A stretch of DNA of 64,000 nt from Paenibacillus luteus. Lineage in GTDB: Bacteria; Bacillota; Bacilli; Paenibacillales; Paenibacillaceae. Below the pieces are notes generated by a model, which searched no databases, was not told the origin of the DNA, and saw nothing but the letters and a program-made list of their open reading frames with translations. Position numbers and translations under genes: made by a program. Positions 17,211 to 24,327 of this stretch are shown here, one piece after another; position 1 is the first letter of the stretch; every line of letters begins with the position of its first letter. The stretch spans positions 248,001 through 312,000 of the forward strand of contig NZ_SKCD01000066.1 in assembly GCF_006542765.1 (NCBI RefSeq), given 5' to 3'.

Positions 17211-17741
17211 TTGTTAGGAGTTATTATTATTACTATTCTTATGGTGATTGGCTTGCTTATGCTTCTTGTTTATCTTATTATCCTATCCATTAAGGGCAGA
17301 AATAGTTTAAGAGATGAGGCTAGGGCTAGGGGAGCTTACGCTGTTATTACTGCTGAGCATTTCGAAGGGCTTGGAATTAATAAGGAATGGTGCAAAATCT
17401 TTGCTTTGGAGCAAGAAATTCAAATCGAATCTAAGGGGACACAAATGGCGTTCCATGTACCTGTCGACAGAATCAGGTCTGTCTTACTGAAAAACAGCAA
17501 ACAGCTAATCGAAATGGATACCACATTACGATCGCATATGCTCCTTGGCGGACCAGAGGCGTTGAAGGCATCGAAGAAAAATATGTTCCTTTACATCATT
17601 ATAAATTATGAGAGTGGAGCAGGCGAGCTGCGGAGAGTGTTGTTTCGCGCAGAGGCAGGCAGTTTTGGTGTAGCTCCCTTTATTTTAAGAGTGAATAAAA
17701 GTTTGGCTGCCGCGCAGAGCGGACGAATTATTGACCTTTAA
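17211..17741 (+). CDS. Membrane-anchored protein of unknown function
   Basis: A 176-residue protein: one very hydrophobic N-terminal segment (residues 3-27, IIITILMVIGLLMLLVYLII) and a basic stop-transfer IKGRNSLRDEARARG, then a soluble beta-rich domain (IESKGTQMAFHVPVDRIRSV; LYIIINYESGAGELRRVLFR). The domain has the look of a PH-like or GRAM-like sheet, which is only an impression. AAAGGAG at 17197-17202 sets the start at TTG 17211. The gene is more AT-rich than its neighbours over the first 130 bases. I do not recognise the family. Confidence 0.7.
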   Translation: MLGVIIITILMVIGLLMLLVYLIILSIKGRNSLRDEARARGAYAVITAEHFEGLGINKEWCKIFALEQEIQIESKGTQMAFHVPVDRIRSVLLKNSKQLIEMDTTLRSHMLLGGPEALKASKKNMFLYIIINYESGAGELRRVLFRAEAGSFGVAPFILRVNKSLAAAQSGRIIDL

Positions 17742-17791
17742 TGTTCAAATCTCTAGTAACCGGATTAACAAAAGCTTTTTACGACTCTGCT

Positions 17792-17820
17792 TTGCCGTCG
17801 CAATGTCCGTCTGCTATAAT
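17792..17820 (+). promoter_or_regulatory. Sigma-A promoter of the Asp23-family gene
   Basis: TTGCCG (17792-17797), 17-bp spacer, TATAAT (17815-17820), 33 bp before the ATG at 17853. Confidence 0.75.
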
Positions 17821-17852
17821 AAGCCTATATGGCAAATTGAGGAGTGAGTCAC

Positions 17853-18236
17853 ATGACCGAAGATCTTCAAACGGGTCTTATTCGAATCTCTGATGACGTA
17901 GTAGCAACGATAGCTGGACTCGCAGCGCTTGAAACACCAGGCATAGCGGCAATGTCAGGCGGAATTTCCGAAGGACTTGCGAAACGCCTCAGCGGCAAAA
18001 ACGTGCAAAAAGGGGTTTCTGTCGAAGTTGGACAGACGGAAGCGGCTATTGATCTTCGTATCATTGTCCATTACGGCATACCTATTCAAGAAGTTTGTCG
18101 TCAACTCCAGCTGAATGTAAGAGAATCGGTTGAGAACATGACAGGGCTTCATGTTGTGGAAGTGAATGTGAAGGTAGAAGGTGTTGCCTTCAAAGAAGAC
18201 GATATTGAAGAAGCGCAGCAGCAACGGCTGAAATAA
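17853..18236 (+). CDS. Asp23/Gls24 family envelope stress protein
   Basis: A 127-residue protein of the alkaline-shock family. Characteristic features are IRISDDVVATIAGLAALETPG at the start, the central DLRIIVHYGIPIQEVCRQLQ strand-helix and the closing VVEVNVKVEGVAF. Family members associate with the membrane through partner proteins and influence cell-envelope homeostasis; the biochemical role is unsettled. ATG 17853 lies eight bases after GAGGAG. A second paralogue (YloU type) is at 58159. It has its own promoter and a terminator whose hairpin overlaps the end of the convergent ftsW. Confidence 0.88.
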   Translation: MTEDLQTGLIRISDDVVATIAGLAALETPGIAAMSGGISEGLAKRLSGKNVQKGVSVEVGQTEAAIDLRIIVHYGIPIQEVCRQLQLNVRESVENMTGLHVVEVNVKVEGVAFKEDDIEEAQQQRLK

Positions 18237-18253
18237 GCCAGCACTACAAAATT

Positions 18254-18297
18254 AAAAAAAACGGTATCTCTTATCTAGCAGAGGTACCGTTTTTTTG
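18254..18297. terminator. Terminator overlapping the ftsW stop codon
   Basis: ACGGTATCTCT (18261-18271) pairs with AGAGGTACCGT (18280-18290), flanked by A- and T-runs. The ftsW stop codon (18271-18273) and its last codons lie inside the hairpin, so one element serves both convergent genes. Confidence 0.82.
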
Positions 18298-19452
18298 TTT
18301 CCGATTGTCGCCTTGACTCTCAATGCGGTTGGACTCCCGGGAGATGCTAAGCAGAACGCCTATGGACATTAGACAAAACAGAAGGGACGATCCGCCGTAG
18401 CTAATAAAAGGGAGTGTGACCCCCGTAAGCGGAATCGTAGCTGTAACGCCGCCAATGTTGACGAATGCCTGAATAGCGATCAAGCCTACAATGCCTACTC
18501 CGACTACCGTGCCGTATTGATCCGGACAACGAAGCGCAACGATGAGTCCGCGCCATAAGAAAACGAGATAAAAGAGCAGGAAAAGAGCACTGCCGATAAA
18601 ACCGAATTCTTCACCGATAATGGCAAAAATAAAATCGTTATACGGGTATTTCAGGTAGTGCAGCTTCTGCACGCTTTCACCGAAGCCTGCGCCGGTTAAG
18701 CCTCCATGTCCAAAAGCCTGAAGGGACGAGACGAGATGCCAGCCGCTTTCTTGCGAGTCGCTAAGCGGGTCTCTAAAGATGGTAAGCCGATCAATCCGGT
18801 ATTTCCATGCTGTAGGATTAACCGCCATCGAGATGCTAAATACAACGGCCATAATCATGGAGACAATCGTTCCAGACATGAAAACTTGCTTTAAATTCGC
18901 CCCGCCAGCCAAAATCATAATCGTCGCACTCGCAGCAAGAACCAAGCATGAGCCTAAATCGGGCTGAAGCATGATCAGGCCGCAAACGAAGCCGACGATC
19001 AAGATTACAGGGAGAAGTCCTTTTTTGAAGCTGCGAAATTTATCGCCCTTCTTCGTAATCAGCGCGCCAAGGTACAAAATGATGGCCAGCTTCGCAGGTT
19101 CTGTCGGCTGAATGCCAAGTGAACCTACGCCAAACCAGCTGCGTGCGCCATTAATGTTTTGTCCGATGAACGGAACGAGAAACAGCATAATGACGACTGG
19201 AATGAAAAAAAGGATATATAATCGTTTAAATACCTGGTAACGAAGATTCATCATAACTAACATAACCATAACACCAAGACCAGCCCACATGAACTGGCGC
19301 TTGGTAAAATACAAGGCATCCTCTTTCGTCACAACAGCAACGCTTGAACTTGCGCTGAATACCATTACAAGTCCGAAGCCGACGAGAAGAAGCGTTAAAA
19401 TGAGAAGCAGAAAGTCCGGTCTTCCACGGCTACCGCTCTGTGTGGCTTTCAT
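18271..19452 (-). CDS. ftsW: SEDS-family peptidoglycan glycosyltransferase FtsW
   Basis: A 393-residue polytopic membrane protein with about ten transmembrane segments that polymerises lipid II at the septum with a cognate class B PBP. Motifs: NGARSWFGVGSLGIQPTEPAK, GHGGLTGAGFG and the catalytic-loop region KYPYNDFIFAIIGEEFG with the conserved Asp, then PLTGVTLPFISYGGSS. RodA and SpoVE are close relatives; proximity to ylaN (ylaN-ftsW in B. subtilis) favours FtsW. The last codons and the stop are embedded in the terminator hairpin. The yugN-like gene lies 10 bases upstream in the same direction, so ftsW may be the distal gene of that unit. Confidence 0.88.
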   Translation of the reverse strand: MKATQSGSRGRPDFLLLILTLLLVGFGLVMVFSASSSVAVVTKEDALYFTKRQFMWAGLGVMVMLVMMNLRYQVFKRLYILFFIPVVIMLFLVPFIGQNINGARSWFGVGSLGIQPTEPAKLAIILYLGALITKKGDKFRSFKKGLLPVILIVGFVCGLIMLQPDLGSCLVLAASATIMILAGGANLKQVFMSGTIVSMIMAVVFSISMAVNPTAWKYRIDRLTIFRDPLSDSQESGWHLVSSLQAFGHGGLTGAGFGESVQKLHYLKYPYNDFIFAIIGEEFGFIGSALFLLFYLVFLWRGLIVALRCPDQYGTVVGVGIVGLIAIQAFVNIGGVTATIPLTGVTLPFISYGGSSLLFCLMSIGVLLSISRESNRIESQGDNRKQKNGTSAR

Positions 19453-19462
19453 GTTTTCACCG

Positions 19463-19807
19463 TTACGCCAGCAATTGCTTCAGTTGTTGAAGTCTTTGTG
19501 TAGCTGTGTTCATGATAGGCTGAGGGACCGGAGATTCATATTCAAGGCCATGCGGGAATGTGGAGCGTCCGATGTAGACGGATTCAATTAGCAGCACGGC
19601 GTGAGGAGATTCCAGCTTGCCCTCGATCGCGCGCGTTGTAATTCTTAAGTAGTAATCGGAGCCGCTTGCACGATCCTCAAGTTTCAAATCGTATGTAGCG
19701 CGATAATATTCCCATTGCCAACGGACAAAGCCAACCTTTTCGGCAGATTCGTCTAAATGGTCTAGTTCGCTTTTAACACCGTTTAAGCCGGTATTTTCAA
19801 TAATCAT
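19463..19807 (-). CDS. YugN-like family protein
   Basis: A 114-residue cytoplasmic protein. The core VGFVRWQWEYYRATYDLKLED and the following DYYLRITTRAIEGKLE and SPHAVLLIE match the YugN-like family, whose function is unknown. The start is ATG 19807, four to five bases after GGGAGGAAC; a longer frame to 19942 lacks a ribosome-binding site and has a different composition. The gene ends 10 bases before ftsW, suggesting co-transcription. Confidence 0.85.
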   Translation of the reverse strand: MIIENTGLNGVKSELDHLDESAEKVGFVRWQWEYYRATYDLKLEDRASGSDYYLRITTRAIEGKLESPHAVLLIESVYIGRSTFPHGLEYESPVPQPIMNTATQRLQQLKQLLA

Positions 19808-20149
19808 GGTAGTTCCTCCCAAAGGTTTTGTGAAGCAAAACTGGCTTCTTAAGCATATGCTTCCATTTCTAAAGACAGAGTTGTACATTCTTTTCTCATG
19901 ATAGTATGTTTCCCCAGCAAGCGCAACCCTTACTCCCATCACTTCAAGCGAACAATCGTGACATTTTGAAGAAATGTATCCTTCTCATCGATTCGATGGG
20001 GGATAAGCTTCCTTAATAAGGCTTACTTCTGTTAAACTAGATAAAATGTTCTCAATCGTTCGAAAGCAGGGGCTTCCGAGTAGAATTGTGAAAGAAAAGC
20101 AAACAAGAGTTAAGGAATTGTTTTGTAAAAATGTTAGGAGGTTTGCGAT
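19808..20149. other. Divergent intergenic region, yugN-like / amidohydrolase
   Basis: 342 bases without a convincing gene. It must hold the promoters of both flanking genes. An imperfect inverted repeat GATAAGCTTCCTTAATAAGGCTTAC lies around 20011-20031 and an AT-rich GTTAAACTAGATAAAATG tract around 20032-20050 could be a promoter for the amidohydrolase. I see no riboswitch or RNA gene. Confidence 0.4.
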
Positions 20150-21346
20150 TTGCAGACAGAGGATATCGTAGATCTGGAGCTTCAGCAGTTGTTTCCGAAA
20201 ATGGTGCGTTGGCGCAGGCATCTTCATCAGTACCCCGAGCTATCCTTTCATGAGCGAGTAACGTCAAGCTGGATTGCAAGCCAACTGGCGGAGCTTGGCT
20301 GCGACGTTCGGACAGGCGTCGGCGGGCACGGACTCATTGCAGTCATTCAAGGGGAGCTTCCGGGACCGGTGGTCGCGCTGCGGGCGGATATAGACGCGCT
20401 TCCGATCCAGGATGAGAAAACATGCGATTATGCATCGAAGGTACCCAATGTCATGCATGCCTGCGGACATGATGGTCATACGTCTACGCTGCTTGCGATT
20501 GCGGCTTATTATTCTGCTAATCGGCCGTCGCTCAAAGGGGAACGCAGGCTTCTGTTTCAGCCTGCAGAGGAGGTAACTCCGGGCGGAGCAAAGCCCATGA
20601 TCGAAGACGGGGCACTGGAGGGCGTGGATTCCATTTATGGCGTGCATTTATGGACACCGCTGGCCCATGGCTTGGTTGCATCCAAGCCGGGACCTTTTAT
20701 GTCTGCTGCGGATGAATTTGTTATTGATATTATCGGGCGCGGAGGCCACGGCGGACTGCCTCATCAAGCCATTGATGCGATCATGATTGGCTCGACACTC
20801 GTTCAGTCCGTCCAATCCATCGTCAGCCGGAATGTCAACCCGCTGCAGCCTGCTGTCGTTTCTATCGGTTCCTTTCAAGCAGGGTCAACAAACAATATTA
20901 TCGCAGAGCGCTGCAGGCTGAAAGGAACCGTCAGATCGTTCGATGAGCAGACGAGAATGATGATTCATGATCGCCTTGAGGCTTTAGTGACTCACGTTTG
21001 TCAGATGCATGGAGCAGAGTTTGAGTACCAGATGCGAATTGGATATCCTCCAGTGGTGAATGACGAAGTAGAAGCTGAGCGGTTTTTCAAGGTAGGAGGG
21101 AAATTATTCGGCGAAGCTTCTGTCGTGCGATCTGAAGCCATAACCGTAGCAGAGGATTTCTCTTACTATTTGGAGAGGGTACCGGGCTGTTTTATGTTTG
21201 TAGGGGCTGGCAATGAGAGCATAGGAGCAAGCTATTCACATCACCACCCGAAGTTTAATTTCGATGAGAACGCTATGCTGCGAGCCGCTAGGCTGTTGAT
21301 CGGAATGGCGGATGATTATGCAGAGGGTGACTTAGGTACCGTCTAA
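20150..21346 (+). CDS. M20-family amidohydrolase (N-acyl-amino-acid deacylase type)
   Basis: A 398-residue cytoplasmic metallopeptidase-like amidohydrolase. It has the metal-binding core MHACGHDGHTS, the Glu pair in FQPAEEVTPGG, HLWTP and a late SHHHPKFNFDE, with a dimerisation (lid) domain between (GRGGHGGLPHQAID). Such enzymes deacylate N-acetyl amino acids, indole-3-acetyl conjugates or hippurate; the exact substrate cannot be read. The start is TTG 20150, eight bases after AGGAGG. It is monocistronic, with a strong terminator 75 bases after the stop. Confidence 0.9.
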   Translation: MQTEDIVDLELQQLFPKMVRWRRHLHQYPELSFHERVTSSWIASQLAELGCDVRTGVGGHGLIAVIQGELPGPVVALRADIDALPIQDEKTCDYASKVPNVMHACGHDGHTSTLLAIAAYYSANRPSLKGERRLLFQPAEEVTPGGAKPMIEDGALEGVDSIYGVHLWTPLAHGLVASKPGPFMSAADEFVIDIIGRGGHGGLPHQAIDAIMIGSTLVQSVQSIVSRNVNPLQPAVVSIGSFQAGSTNNIIAERCRLKGTVRSFDEQTRMMIHDRLEALVTHVCQMHGAEFEYQMRIGYPPVVNDEVEAERFFKVGGKLFGEASVVRSEAITVAEDFSYYLERVPGCFMFVGAGNESIGASYSHHHPKFNFDENAMLRAARLLIGMADDYAEGDLGTV

Positions 21347-21420
21347 AGCCTGATTGGCACTTTAGTAGGACATGCTTTGAGCTGTAAACATCGTATTTAG
21401 AATAATATATGGTCACCCAA

Positions 21421-21468
21421 AAAAAAAGGCTGCCGAGGCGTGTTAACACGTCTCGGCAGTCTTTTTTT
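21421..21468 (+). terminator. Amidohydrolase terminator
   Basis: A 15-bp stem GGCTGCCGAGGCGTG / CACGTCTCGGCAGTC preceded by an A-run and followed by TTTTTTT. A second open stretch (21469-21558) before the convergent nuclease gene holds nothing evident. Confidence 0.88.
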
Positions 21469-21558
21469 GAACAGAGATTACTTTTTATTGTTCCGAGCTA
21501 GGTTTCGTGACTCAGAGGAATGTGATCGCCATTAACGTTGATAACAAGCAAAAGATCG

Positions 21559-22407
21559 CTAGTTATCCTCCCAGACGGACACTAATTCATTATATTGATT
21601 ATAAAGCTCAGCGGGGTCTGATTCTTTGTTGTTCCAAATATTCGTTGCGCCCCATTGCAAAATATCAGAGTCAGAAGTAACAGTCTCATCTGCTGAGGAA
21701 ACGATTACTATTTGCTTTGCTTCTAAAATATAAGGCCCAAATGGGAAAGTTTGATTGCCGCGTACGCTGACGAGTTTCCAACCGTTCATCGGAATGGCAT
21801 CGTTTGTCGTATTTGTAATTGTCACGAGCTCTGCGACCTTGTCGACATCCATGGTAATGCCGGTTCGTGCTGCTTTCTTAACGGGAAATTCGGTATGCGT
21901 ACTCTCGTCCGTATTGCTCCAGAGGCCTTTCTTCGCGACCTTGGCCTGCTGCTCTAGCTGCTTGTACGCGTTCTCCATCTTGACATTGGGCTCTACGATT
22001 AGTACCTTAGCGAGCCCTTCCTCTAGCAAAAGCTCGTTCAAAATCCGTCCGTCCTTGAGCTCGACCATGGCAAGTGTACGGTCATATTGGTCGTTCAGCT
22101 CTTTATCAAAGGTCAGTCTGACCTCCTGTGACTCAGTCAGAAGCTCCTTCGTATAAGCGGATGCCTCAGGACCGAATGGCTCTACCGGGCTATCCTGTTT
22201 TTTGGTTTCCGGCGTATCCACATAAAGTAAGCGAATCGTCGTTTCATCGGAACCTGTCTTGATCTTGAAGGTGTCTCCGTCAATGTAACCGGCGACTTGG
22301 TACCATTGGTTCGTTTGAATAACGTTCGAATTAAGCTCGGAAATGGCCGAACAGGCGGCAAGCGGCAAGCATGCGAGCATGAGGAGAATTATAAACATTC
22401 TTTTCAT
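21559..22407 (-). CDS. Thermonuclease-like lipoprotein with C-terminal lamin-tail domain
   Basis: A 282-residue exported nuclease: signal peptide with lipobox LAAC (Cys near 19), then a staphylococcal-nuclease (OB-fold) domain with catalytic residues Arg and Glu in RLLYVDTPE, the second Arg in YDRTLA and an upstream Asp in YIDGDTFKI. The C-terminal 100 residues look like a lamin-tail domain (VTITNTTNDAIPMNGWKLVS; FPFGPYILEAKQIVIVSS), an Ig-like fold found beside extracellular nucleases. It probably degrades DNA or RNA at the cell surface. The start is ATG 22407 with GGAGG 11 bases ahead. It is a single gene. Confidence 0.88.
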   Translation of the reverse strand: MKRMFIILLMLACLPLAACSAISELNSNVIQTNQWYQVAGYIDGDTFKIKTGSDETTIRLLYVDTPETKKQDSPVEPFGPEASAYTKELLTESQEVRLTFDKELNDQYDRTLAMVELKDGRILNELLLEEGLAKVLIVEPNVKMENAYKQLEQQAKVAKKGLWSNTDESTHTEFPVKKAARTGITMDVDKVAELVTITNTTNDAIPMNGWKLVSVRGNQTFPFGPYILEAKQIVIVSSADETVTSDSDILQWGATNIWNNKESDPAELYNQYNELVSVWEDN

Positions 22408-22620
22408 TGATGTAGTACCTCCAGCCCGACGTGCGGTCAAAATGAGAGCTTACTCATTTACTATAACACATCTTGTATATAAAAATCGCGTAAAGACGCT
22501 GTCGGATTCAAGCATAAAAAAGTGCCAATTTCTTCATACTGAGAGAAGGGGCATCCTGTGGCCACTTTCGTTTGCCTTGCAGAAGTAATCTGCAAGTCCT
22601 AATCTTTGAGGAGGAGAACC

Positions 22621-24327
22621 ATGCACGATCTTAGTGAGAGGCCTTTAATTGTCCAATCAGATTTAGTGGTGCTGCTTGATGAACGCAAGCCAGCGGCACA
22701 GCAAGCCAGAGACAAGCTCGTTCTCTTCATGGATGCGGTTCGAAGGGCGGGTAACATACATACGTATCAAATGACGCCGTTAACGCTTTGGAATGCTGCC
22801 GCTGCCGGGATATCATCCGACGACATTATGAGCTGGCTGACGGGGTACGGGCGGTATGAGGTTCCCTTTCAAGCGGAGGCGACGCTTAGAAAGCTGATGG
22901 GAAGATACGGAAAGCTTTGGTTGTCATCAGATTCTGGTAGATTGCTATTACATGGCGATCCGATCTTGATGGAAGAACTGGAGCATATTACGACAATAAT
23001 GGACGCGGTTGTCCTAAAGCATTCGGCCATTGCATGGGAGATGAACGAAAAGTACAGAGGGATTTTGAAGCAGGAGCTGACCAGGCTAGGTTATCCCATC
23101 ATTGATTTGGCAGGTTATCATGCCGGAGAGACACTGGCTATTCAGTTGACGGATATGACCCGCAGCAGCCGTAAATTTGAATTAAGAAGTTATCAGCAAG
23201 CGGCTGTCGATCAATTCTATAAGGAAGGTACGGTGCAGGGCGGCAGTGGCGTAATCGTACTTCCTTGCGGTGCGGGGAAAACGATCGTCGGCATTGCCGC
23301 GTTGGCCCGACTTGGAAGGGCGACCCTAATTCTTACCTCAAACAGCACCTCGGTCAAGCAATGGAAGGACGAACTTTTGGATAAGACATCATTGGCGGAG
23401 GAGCAGGTTGGCCAGTACTGCGGTACGCTTAAGCAGGTACGTCCAGTAACGATTGCCACTTATAATATTTTGACACATCGAAGATCAAAAGAGGCGCCTT
23501 TCACTCATATGAAGCTGTTCACTGAACGGGACTGGGGACTCATTATCTATGATGAGGTCCATTTGCTGCCTGCTCCGGTGTTCCGGATGACTGCTGACAT
23601 TCAAGCGACGAGGCGTCTGGGCTTGACGGCTACTCTCGTTCGTGAGGATGGCTGTGCAGAGGATGTCTATTCCTTGATCGGACCAAAGCAATATGACATG
23701 CTGTGGAAAATGGCTGAAGCTGGTTCGCATATCGCCGCTGTATCTTGCACGGAAATCAGAGTTCCGCTCCATAAGAGCAGCAGAGTGCTTTACGCGCAAG
23801 CAAGTATACGTGCCCAAATTAGAATCGCAGCTGAAAACCCGGGGAAAACACCTGTTGTTGAGAAGCTGCTGAAGGAACATTTGGGGAAGCCTACTTTAAT
23901 TATTGGGCAATATTTGAGCCAATTGCATGAGCTGGCTGTAACGCTTGGGGCGCCAGTATTGACAGGCGAGGTATCACATGCAGAGCGACAACAGCTTTAT
24001 GAGAAGTTTAAAGCGGGACACATTTCGGTGTTGATTGTTTCAAAGGTTGCAAATTTTGCGGTTGATCTGCCGGATGCTGCTGTGGCTATACAGCTCTCAG
24101 GCAGCTTTGGCTCGAGGCAGGAAGAAGCGCAGCGCATAGGGAGGCTGCTCAGACCGAAAGCTGGTCATAATCGAGCATGGTTCTATACGATCGTTACGGA
24201 CGAAACAAAGGAAGCAGAGTTCGCGATGAAGCGACAGCTGTTTATGCTGGAACAGGGCTACAAGTACGAGCGTGTGACTGTTCCGACAGCTGATCACGTT
24301 TTGGCGGAGGAGGCTGCGGCTCAGTGA
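22621..24327 (+). CDS. XPB-type superfamily 2 DNA helicase
   Basis: A 568-residue 3'-5' helicase of the XPB/ERCC3 group. The N-terminal ~180 residues match the damage-recognition-like region of bacterial XPB. Motor motifs: Walker A CGAGKT (216-221), DEVH, the XPB-specific LGLTATLVREDG and motif VI RIGRLLRPK. Mycobacterium tuberculosis Rv0861c is the best-known bacterial relative. ATG 22621 follows AGGAGGAG by six bases. Its stop overlaps the next gene by four bases, so the two are translationally coupled. A role in DNA repair or transcription-coupled processes is inferred from the family. Confidence 0.88.
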   Translation: MHDLSERPLIVQSDLVVLLDERKPAAQQARDKLVLFMDAVRRAGNIHTYQMTPLTLWNAAAAGISSDDIMSWLTGYGRYEVPFQAEATLRKLMGRYGKLWLSSDSGRLLLHGDPILMEELEHITTIMDAVVLKHSAIAWEMNEKYRGILKQELTRLGYPIIDLAGYHAGETLAIQLTDMTRSSRKFELRSYQQAAVDQFYKEGTVQGGSGVIVLPCGAGKTIVGIAALARLGRATLILTSNSTSVKQWKDELLDKTSLAEEQVGQYCGTLKQVRPVTIATYNILTHRRSKEAPFTHMKLFTERDWGLIIYDEVHLLPAPVFRMTADIQATRRLGLTATLVREDGCAEDVYSLIGPKQYDMLWKMAEAGSHIAAVSCTEIRVPLHKSSRVLYAQASIRAQIRIAAENPGKTPVVEKLLKEHLGKPTLIIGQYLSQLHELAVTLGAPVLTGEVSHAERQQLYEKFKAGHISVLIVSKVANFAVDLPDAAVAIQLSGSFGSRQEEAQRIGRLLRPKAGHNRAWFYTIVTDETKEAEFAMKRQLFMLEQGYKYERVTVPTADHVLAEEAAAQ

